In this document: in pieces, positions 37,998-43,352 of the stretch
How positions within the stretch are numbered: the stretch's first letter is position 1
Layout of the letters: each line of letters begins with the position of its first letter
Source: Gemmatimonadota bacterium
Lineage (GTDB): Bacteria; Latescibacterota; UBA2968; UBA8231
DNA length: 43,352 bases
Direction of reading: 5' to 3'
NCBI GenBank assembly: GCA_028875345.1
Contig: JAPPEG010000014.1
Coordinates: 1-43,352, forward strand
The notes under the pieces: model-generated
The model's input: only the letters and a program-made list of their open reading frames with translations
Database searches by the model: none
What the model was told of the DNA's origin: nothing
Position numbers and translations under genes: made by a program

Positions 37998-39442
37998 TTT
38001 AACTGGTCCTTGTCGCGTAAGTACTGCGGCAAGTAGGCGACGATGAAATCCCGCGCCGTCCGGCCTCCGACTAAATCGTGGTTGTGCCGCATCCGCCAAA
38101 CCTCAAAGGCGGCCAATAATTCCTCTTCGGGCAGGTCAATCCCTGCCCGACGCGCATAGGACAGTACCATAGAGTGATATTGCTGTCTGCTGGGCAGGTC
38201 GAGAAATACCTTGAGGGCAAAACGGTCGTCAAGCGCCCGCTCCTGATCGAGGCGTTGCAGTTGTTGAGGATCGTAGAATTCAGCTTGAATGCCTTGGTTG
38301 ACTAGATTGGGACGCTCGTCGTCTAGCTGCATCTGGCCTAACCCTTGCGGTCGCTCGCCCTCCCGATCAACTAGATCCTTATAGTTGGAAGTTGCATAGA
38401 AGACCAAATTGTCTGGGCACGCTTCTAACCCCCCGTCGAGCACGCGCGACAGTAGATGCAAACTATTGTCGCCCCGGCTCAAGGACACATTGTCCAGCAC
38501 GCCCACAAATCGTTGGCGACGCCCCCGGACCAGGGCAAAAAGGTCGGGTAACAGATGGTAGCAAGACGGATCGATCTCGATGGCGCGCAGACCGCGATCA
38601 AAGAATTGCCCTATCAAGGCCCGTATCAGCGTCGATTTGCCGCCGCCGCGCGGTCCCCAAATTAGCGCGTTGTGTGCCCGATAACCGGCGAGAAAATGGC
38701 GCGTGTTTTTCTCTAATACTTGGATTCTAGCTCCGTTGCCCTCCAGCCAGCCGAGGGGAAATTCCGCGAAATGGCGGATAGGTTCCAAGATGGGCTTGTC
38801 CCCCCTGCCGACGAGGCGAAAGGCCGGGAATCGGCGCAGCGAACCCCGGCCGTGCTCGTGGATCAGGCATCCGAGCTCTCCTGCTAACCCAGCCCACTCC
38901 TCGCTGCAGGCAAAACGCTCTTTCAGTTGGTCAACGACTGCTGGTTCCACCCCATCTCCGGTCATGGGGGCCAAAGGCTCCGCATCGCCGCCGACCAGCC
39001 GCAGCCATATTCCCCAGCGAGGACGAGCCAAGACCGCGGCACTTTGCAAATCGCGGCACGCAACCTGATGCAGCGCGGCGGGAACGTCTGCTGGAGATTG
39101 CCTTTCGCAAGCCCGCAAAAACGGATGTCGGCCATCGAGGATCCGGTTGAGCAACAGCCCTTGTAAATCCGGCGCGCCACCACCCCAATCGCCGTTAAGC
39201 GCTGCCGCGAGGAGTGTATCTGAACAACGTTGGTGTTGCGCGATCAATTCGTCCGCAGTGCGCTGTGCCTCTTTATCTGCAGCCAGCCTATCGGCACACG
39301 CCTGCGCACAGCGCAGCAAGGAGCGCAATTGCTCAATCTCATTGGGCTCGAGTAGCCGACTGAAGGAGGAGAGCCGGTCCAAAGCAGTCAGCATGGCTTC
39401 GACTTGGCTGGCTATTTGTAGCGTCTTTTCACTCCTTGTCAT
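37970..39442 (-). CDS. DUF815-family AAA+ ATPase
   Basis: The 490-aa protein has a C-terminal ATPase of the DUF815 type: Walker A GPRGGGKS, RAIEIDPSCYHLLPDL, Walker B-like FVGVLDNVSLSRGDNS, VLDGGLEACPDNLVFYATSN and a C-terminal RTARDFIVAYLP. DUF815 proteins are uncharacterised P-loop ATPases. The N-terminal ~240 residues are helical and variable. Start chosen at ATG 39442; a GTG at 39481 would lie at or upstream of the predicted transcription start. It has a promoter with a palindrome at 39485-39512. Confidence 0.85.
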   Translation of the reverse strand: MTRSEKTLQIASQVEAMLTALDRLSSFSRLLEPNEIEQLRSLLRCAQACADRLAADKEAQRTADELIAQHQRCSDTLLAAALNGDWGGGAPDLQGLLLNRILDGRHPFLRACERQSPADVPAALHQVACRDLQSAAVLARPRWGIWLRLVGGDAEPLAPMTGDGVEPAVVDQLKERFACSEEWAGLAGELGCLIHEHGRGSLRRFPAFRLVGRGDKPILEPIRHFAEFPLGWLEGNGARIQVLEKNTRHFLAGYRAHNALIWGPRGGGKSTLIRALIGQFFDRGLRAIEIDPSCYHLLPDLFALVRGRRQRFVGVLDNVSLSRGDNSLHLLSRVLDGGLEACPDNLVFYATSNYKDLVDREGERPQGLGQMQLDDERPNLVNQGIQAEFYDPQQLQRLDQERALDDRFALKVFLDLPSRQQYHSMVLSYARRAGIDLPEEELLAAFEVWRMRHNHDLVGGRTARDFIVAYLPQYLRDKDQLNQPSSSSIS

Positions 39443-39484
39443 CTCAATGCGCAACCTATTGACCTGAGTTATACAATTCACTGC

Positions 39485-39512
39485 TATATAGAGACGTGTC
39501 GTACGACCGTAA
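39485..39512 (-). promoter_or_regulatory. Putative promoter of DUF815 gene with central palindrome
   Basis: Minus strand: -35 TTACGG (39507-39512), 16-nt spacer, -10 TATATA (39485-39490). The spacer contains the perfect palindrome GTCGTACGAC (39498-39507), a likely operator. Confidence 0.45.
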
Positions 39513-39547
39513 CTGCTTGGGGGGCAGTCGTTAGCAAAGAAATAAAC

Positions 39548-39621
39548 TACCCCCGGGCGGATTCGAACCGCCGACCCACAGATTAGGAATCTGTTGCTCT
39601 ATCCTGCTGAGCTACGGGGGC
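39548..39621 (-). tRNA. tRNA-Arg (anticodon CCU)
   Basis: Full cloverleaf on the minus strand: acceptor GCCCCCG with CGGGGGT (a terminal G-U pair), D stem GCTC/GAGC, anticodon stem ACAGA/TCTGT with loop TTCCTAA giving CCU, T arm GGCGGTTCGAATCCGCC, discriminator A. CCA is not encoded, unlike the other two tRNAs here. Confidence 0.93.
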
Positions 39622-39642
39622 TATAGGAGGGGCGCTATTCAT

Positions 39643-39669
39643 ATTATACCGCGAGAGACTCAAAGTCAA
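39643..39669 (-). promoter_or_regulatory. Promoter of tRNA-Arg
   Basis: Minus strand: perfect -10 TATAAT (39643-39648) and -35 TTGACT (39664-39669) with a short 15-nt spacer. It faces away from the ActA promoter about 26 nt further on. Confidence 0.5.
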
Positions 39670-39694
39670 ATATCTATGTTTTTTATCGCATGTA

Positions 39695-39722
39695 TTGACA
39701 CCAAATTAAACTGGCCTAATTT
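39695..39722 (+). promoter_or_regulatory. Promoter of the ActA/ActB operon
   Basis: Plus strand: perfect -35 TTGACA (39695-39700), 16-nt spacer, -10 TAATTT (39717-39722). CTGGCCT (39711-39717) overlaps the -10, and AGGCCAG (39750-39756) lies in the leader as its exact inverse. Confidence 0.6.
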
Positions 39723-39787
39723 ACAAGACTGTTTTGGCCTGAAGAGGTAAGGCCAGCTTTCTACAACCTCAGCTAAACATATAAAAC

Positions 39788-40444
39788 ATGGCTCAAGTAT
39801 TTCCGCGCAGCGCTAACTGGGCTTCCAAAGCCAGCATCCTCGTTGGCCTCGTCCTAGTCGGCAGTATCCTCGGTATCGTACTCAACATCAATCGCATTTA
39901 CTTCGTCAATCAAGTCAATGTGCCCATCGATCAGCCCGTTCCCTTCAGCCACAAACACCACGTCACCGGCATGGGCATCGATTGCCGCTATTGCCACACC
40001 ACTGTCGAGGAGAGTGCTTTTGCCGGCATTCCCCCGACCGAAACCTGCATGACTTGCCACTCTCAGATCTGGACCGAAGCGCCCATCCTCGAACCCGTGC
40101 GCGCCAGCTTCCGCGATAACGTGCCCATCGAGTGGAATCGCGTCCACGACTTGCCCGACTTCGCTTATTTCAATCACAGCATCCACGTCAACCAAGGTAT
40201 CGGCTGCCAGTCGTGCCACGGTCAAGTCGATCAAATGCCCCTGATGTGGAAAGCCGAATCGCTGAATATGGAGTGGTGTCTCGATTGCCACCGCGATCCT
40301 GCCCAGTACATCCGTCCACGCGACCAAGTCTTTAACATGAACTATCAGTATCCAGCCGACCAAGAAAGCTTGGGCACCCAACTCGTCGCCGAATACGGCG
40401 TGCAGACCAGTCAACTCACCAACTGCTCTATCTGCCACCGCTAA
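39788..40444 (+). CDS. actA: Alternative complex III pentahaem cytochrome c subunit ActA
   Basis: ACIII is a quinol:electron-acceptor oxidoreductase of the inner membrane that replaces cytochrome bc1. The 218-aa protein has one N-terminal membrane anchor (about 15-33, ASILVGLVLVGSILGIVLN) and five CxxCH haem sites: CRYCH, CMTCH, CQSCH, CLDCH and CSICH, the number expected for ActA. The bulk lies in the periplasm. No clear Shine-Dalgarno site precedes the ATG. It is the first gene of the operon, 3 nt before actB. Confidence 0.95.
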   Translation: MAQVFPRSANWASKASILVGLVLVGSILGIVLNINRIYFVNQVNVPIDQPVPFSHKHHVTGMGIDCRYCHTTVEESAFAGIPPTETCMTCHSQIWTEAPILEPVRASFRDNVPIEWNRVHDLPDFAYFNHSIHVNQGIGCQSCHGQVDQMPLMWKAESLNMEWCLDCHRDPAQYIRPRDQVFNMNYQYPADQESLGTQLVAEYGVQTSQLTNCSICHR

Positions 40445-40447
40445 CAC

Positions 40448-43352
40448 ATGGAAACCAGAAAAAACATCGATCTCTCGGCCATCCGTGCCCGCCTTGAAGC
40501 CGCTCAGGGCCAAGAGTACTGGCGCAGCTTGGACCAATTGGCCCAGACCGAAGAATTCGCCGCCATGGTCCAGCGCGAGTTCCCCGAGCAAGCTGCCGAG
40601 TTGAAGGATCCGGTAAGTCGGCGGAATTTTCTCAAGCTCATGAGTGCATCGCTGGCACTAGGCGGGCTTTCAAGCTGCACGATTCAGCCCAGCGAAAAAA
40701 TAGTTCCCCAAGTCCGAGCACCCGAAAACGTTATCCCCGGTAAGCCTCAGTACTTTGCCTCCGCCGCCTCGCTCGGAGGTATTGGCATGGGCATCCTAGT
40801 CGAAAGCCACATGGGGCGACCAACCAAAATCGAGGGCAATCCCGAGCATCCCTCCGGCAGCAGAGGCTCCAATGCGCTCGTACAGGCTTCGATTCTCGAC
40901 CTCTACGATCCCGACCGGTCACAAACCGTCAAAAACGCCGGTCGCATCAGCGCTTGGAGCATCTTCCTAGCCGATCTGACGCAGCGGCTGAGTTGGCACG
41001 AATCCAACGGCGGTGCCGGCCTGCGCATCCTAACCCAGACGGTGACTTCTCCGACCCTCGGACACCAATTGCATGCTCTGCGGGCCAAATTTCCCCAAGC
41101 CCAGTGGCACCAGTACGAACCCGTCAATCGCGACAACGCCCGAGCCGGGGCCCAAATGGCGTTTGGCGAGCCGGTCCATGCGTCTTACGACGTAGCCAAA
41201 GCCAAGGTCATTCTATCGCTGGATGCGGACTTTACCTGCAGCGGTGCTGGCAATGTCCGCCACGCTCGGGATTTCGCGGCCGGTCGCAGGGTCCGCAACG
41301 GCTCCAAGGCCAGCAATCGGCTCTATGCGGTCGAAAGCAGTCCAACGGCCACCGGTAGCATCGCCGATCATCGTTTGGCCCTAGGCACGGCGCACATCGA
41401 AGCCTTGGCCTTAAAGGTGGCCCAAGGGCTTGGCATCGATTGGAAGGGGCCGAGCGTTCCCGCCGACTTCTCTGCCCACGACGCTTGGATTGCGGCTCTG
41501 GTCGACGACTTAAAGTCCAATCCCGGCCAAAGCCTCGTGCTCGCCGGTGACCAACAGTCCCCAGCTGTACACGCTTTGGCCCATGCCATCAACCACGCCC
41601 TAGGCAATGCGGGCGCAACCGTACACTACACCGAACCTCTCGAAGTCGAGTCGGTTGATCAACACGAATCACTATCCGCGTTAGTAGCCGACATGAACGC
41701 CGGTCGAGTCGAGTCTCTGTTCATTCTCGGCGGCAACCCGGTGTACGACGCGCCTGCGGATCTCGACTTTGCTTCAGCACTCGGCAAAGTTGGCTACCGC
41801 GTCCACCTCGGCCAGTACGACAACGAAACGTCGGAACTCTGCCACTGGCACATCCCGGAATCTCACTTCCTTGAAGCGTGGAGCGACATCCGCGCCCACG
41901 ACGGCCTCGCCACGATCGTCCAGCCGCTGATTCAGCCACTCTACAAGAGCAAATCAGCGCACGACCTCCTAGCGGTACTCAACGGCCAGCCCGGGGTTCC
42001 AGATCTCGACATTGTGCGCCAGTACTGGGAAGGCCAAGGGATAGACGCAACCGCTTGGCGCCGCGCACTGCACGACGGCTTCGTCGAGGGCACGCGCCCC
42101 GAAATCCAATCCCCGCAGCTAGTTCCTCTGCTCCTGCCGGCAACGACCGGGAACCTTCCCGAGGAAGAGGATCTCGAAATCCACTTTCGGCCCGATCCCA
42201 TGGTGTGGGACGGTCGCTTTACCAACAACGCTTGGCTACAGGAAACTCCGAAGCCCATCACGAAGCTTACTTGGGACAACGCCGCCCTCGTCAGCCCAGC
42301 CACAGCCGAACGCTTGCGACTCGATAGCGAATTCCTTGCCGAGTTGCGCTTTGACGGGCGCGCGATCAATGCCGCAGTTTGGATCGTACCCGGCCAAGCC
42401 GACGGCGTCGTCACCCTGCACTTGGGCTACGGCCAACAGCGCAGTGGCCGCGTCGGGCGCGACACAGGCTTCAATGCCTATGCCCTGCGTCCTGCGGCGG
42501 CCTTGTGGAGCGGTATCGGCCTACAGGTCAGCGGCTCGTACGACAACTATCGCCTCGCCTGTACCCAAGATCACCACAGCATGGAAGGCCGCAACCTCTT
42601 ACGCCAAGCCTCCCTAGACTACTACCAAGCGCATCCGCACTTTGCCCACGAGGGTGCCCACGATCCGCCCGATGACTTGACGCTGCACAACCGCACGGAT
42701 CACCAGTACACGGGCTACGCTTGGGGCATGGTGATTGATTTGGGTGCCTGCATCGGCTGCAATGCTTGTGCAACGGCCTGCCAAGCCGAAAACAACATCC
42801 CCATCGTCGGCAAAGACGAAGTCCTCAACGGCCGCGAAATGCCTTGGATTCGCGTCGATCGCTACTACCAAGGCTCGCCTGACAACCCCCAGATCATGCA
42901 CCAACCCGTGCCTTGCATGCAGTGCGAAAACGCTCCTTGCGAGTTGGTCTGTCCGGTCGCAGCGACGACGCACAGCGACGAAGGGCTCAACGACATGACC
43001 TACAATCGCTGCGTCGGCACCCGTTACTGCGCCAACAACTGTCCCTACAAGGTCCGGCGCTTCAATTTCCTCCAATACGCCGACCGCGATACCGAAAGCT
43101 TAAAACTACAGCGTAACCCAGATGTCACCACGCGCTCCCGCGGCGTAATGGAAAAATGCACGTACTGCGTCCAGCGCATCAATCAAGCGCGCATTGAGGC
43201 TAAAAAGGCCAACCGCACCATAGGCGATGGCGAGATCGTCACCGCCTGCGAGCAGGCCTGTCCCACCGAAGCCATCGTCTTCGGCGACATCAACGATCCC
43301 AATAGCCGGGTCACTGCCCTCAAGGCATCGCCGCTCAACTACGGCATCCTCA
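40448..43352 (+). CDS. actB: Alternative complex III iron-sulfur/molybdopterin-fold subunit ActB (3' end missing)
   Basis: The frame is open to the right edge; 968 codons are visible. A twin-arginine segment SRRNFLKLMSASLALGGLSSC lies at residues 57-77, after the ActB-type N-terminal helix. A molybdopterin-oxidoreductase-like domain (about 85-740) follows; ACIII members of this fold carry no molybdenum. The ferredoxin-like domain then begins at CIGCNACATAC (near residue 768), with CMQCENAPCELVC, CVGTRYCANNC and CTYCVQR...CEQAC, giving sites for four Fe-S clusters. It passes electrons from quinol towards ActA/ActE. actC-actF are expected beyond the edge. Confidence 0.95.
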   Translation, partial: METRKNIDLSAIRARLEAAQGQEYWRSLDQLAQTEEFAAMVQREFPEQAAELKDPVSRRNFLKLMSASLALGGLSSCTIQPSEKIVPQVRAPENVIPGKPQYFASAASLGGIGMGILVESHMGRPTKIEGNPEHPSGSRGSNALVQASILDLYDPDRSQTVKNAGRISAWSIFLADLTQRLSWHESNGGAGLRILTQTVTSPTLGHQLHALRAKFPQAQWHQYEPVNRDNARAGAQMAFGEPVHASYDVAKAKVILSLDADFTCSGAGNVRHARDFAAGRRVRNGSKASNRLYAVESSPTATGSIADHRLALGTAHIEALALKVAQGLGIDWKGPSVPADFSAHDAWIAALVDDLKSNPGQSLVLAGDQQSPAVHALAHAINHALGNAGATVHYTEPLEVESVDQHESLSALVADMNAGRVESLFILGGNPVYDAPADLDFASALGKVGYRVHLGQYDNETSELCHWHIPESHFLEAWSDIRAHDGLATIVQPLIQPLYKSKSAHDLLAVLNGQPGVPDLDIVRQYWEGQGIDATAWRRALHDGFVEGTRPEIQSPQLVPLLLPATTGNLPEEEDLEIHFRPDPMVWDGRFTNNAWLQETPKPITKLTWDNAALVSPATAERLRLDSEFLAELRFDGRAINAAVWIVPGQADGVVTLHLGYGQQRSGRVGRDTGFNAYALRPAAALWSGIGLQVSGSYDNYRLACTQDHHSMEGRNLLRQASLDYYQAHPHFAHEGAHDPPDDLTLHNRTDHQYTGYAWGMVIDLGACIGCNACATACQAENNIPIVGKDEVLNGREMPWIRVDRYYQGSPDNPQIMHQPVPCMQCENAPCELVCPVAATTHSDEGLNDMTYNRCVGTRYCANNCPYKVRRFNFLQYADRDTESLKLQRNPDVTTRSRGVMEKCTYCVQRINQARIEAKKANRTIGDGEIVTACEQACPTEAIVFGDINDPNSRVTALKASPLNYGIL

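Noticed and set aside
39514-39530. Hairpin ACTGC...GCAGT as tRNA-Arg terminator
   Set aside because: Only 5 bp with no T tract on the minus strand; too weak to call.
39854-40591. Minus-strand frame of 245 codons opposite actA
   Set aside because: actA has five CxxCH sites and is certain; the antisense product is rich in Val, Ala, Asp and His as expected from a mirrored frame.

Overview
This is a compact, G+C-rich bacterial chromosome segment with bacterial codon use and intrinsic terminators. Shine-Dalgarno sites are present at many but not all starts. Several promoters are close to the sigma-70 consensus TTGACA-17-TATAAT. The cell is most likely Gram-negative: there are lipoproteins, a SPOR protein, MurQ, and the start of an alternative complex III (ActA/ActB) locus. 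A short (~286 aa) primary-type sigma factor, ACIII and the general gene content suit an uncultured lineage of the FCB superphylum type. That placement is an inference and cannot be settled from this window. I see no phage, transposon, CRISPR array or integrase; this looks like ordinary chromosomal backbone.

Layout: 1-534 holds the start of a PDZ/radical-SAM DUF512 protein and tRNA-Gly(CCC) with its promoter and terminator. 531-5934 (minus) is a translation-quality block valS-rqcH-miaA. 6073-10431 (plus) is murQ, an aldo/keto reductase, a D-threonine aldolase-like enzyme, an HU protein and a sulfatase-like hydrolase. 10419-13156 (minus) is hemL, a repeat-bearing SPOR lipoprotein, a RibL/TagD-like nucleotidyltransferase and a GNAT. 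13276-16851 (minus) is a paired M16 peptidase set (YmfF/YmfH type) plus a THUMP protein with a decayed methyltransferase domain, divergent from trmJ. 17566-23179 (minus) is coaE-gcvT-gcvP-gmd.

23296-23373 is a divergent promoter pair with a shared dyad that also drives clpP (plus). 24020-27253 (minus) has a cold-shock-domain protein with clpX, a terminator, then an EpmA-type enzyme with an OB domain. 27351-29690 (minus) is trxA, a lone cyclic-nucleotide-binding domain and an AI-2E family permease carrying an Ig-like insertion. 29790-30996 is holA with a small membrane protein, and 31097-31549 is a lipoprotein. 31594-34057 is a sugar isomerase/epimerase, an inositol-monophosphatase family enzyme and YihY. 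34140-35207 is the sigma factor and a 51-aa protein not previously obvious. 35327-37336 is smpB, a DnaC-like ATPase and rph. 37409-39621 has tRNA-Leu(CAG), a glyoxalase, a DUF815 ATPase and tRNA-Arg(CCU). 39695-43352 starts the ACIII operon.

Much of the gene set is translation and protein quality control (valS, rqcH, miaA, smpB, clpP, clpX, epmA, trmJ). Genes are packed tightly: many overlap by 1-11 nt, often through TTGA or GTGA start/stop junctions, and three convergent pairs overlap at their 3' ends by 13-37 nt. There is no gene-free stretch longer than 300 bases. The strongest candidates for something undescribed are the AI-2E permease with an inserted Ig-like domain behind a degenerate cNMP sensor, the three-part cold-shock protein linked to clpX, and the OB-EpmA protein.
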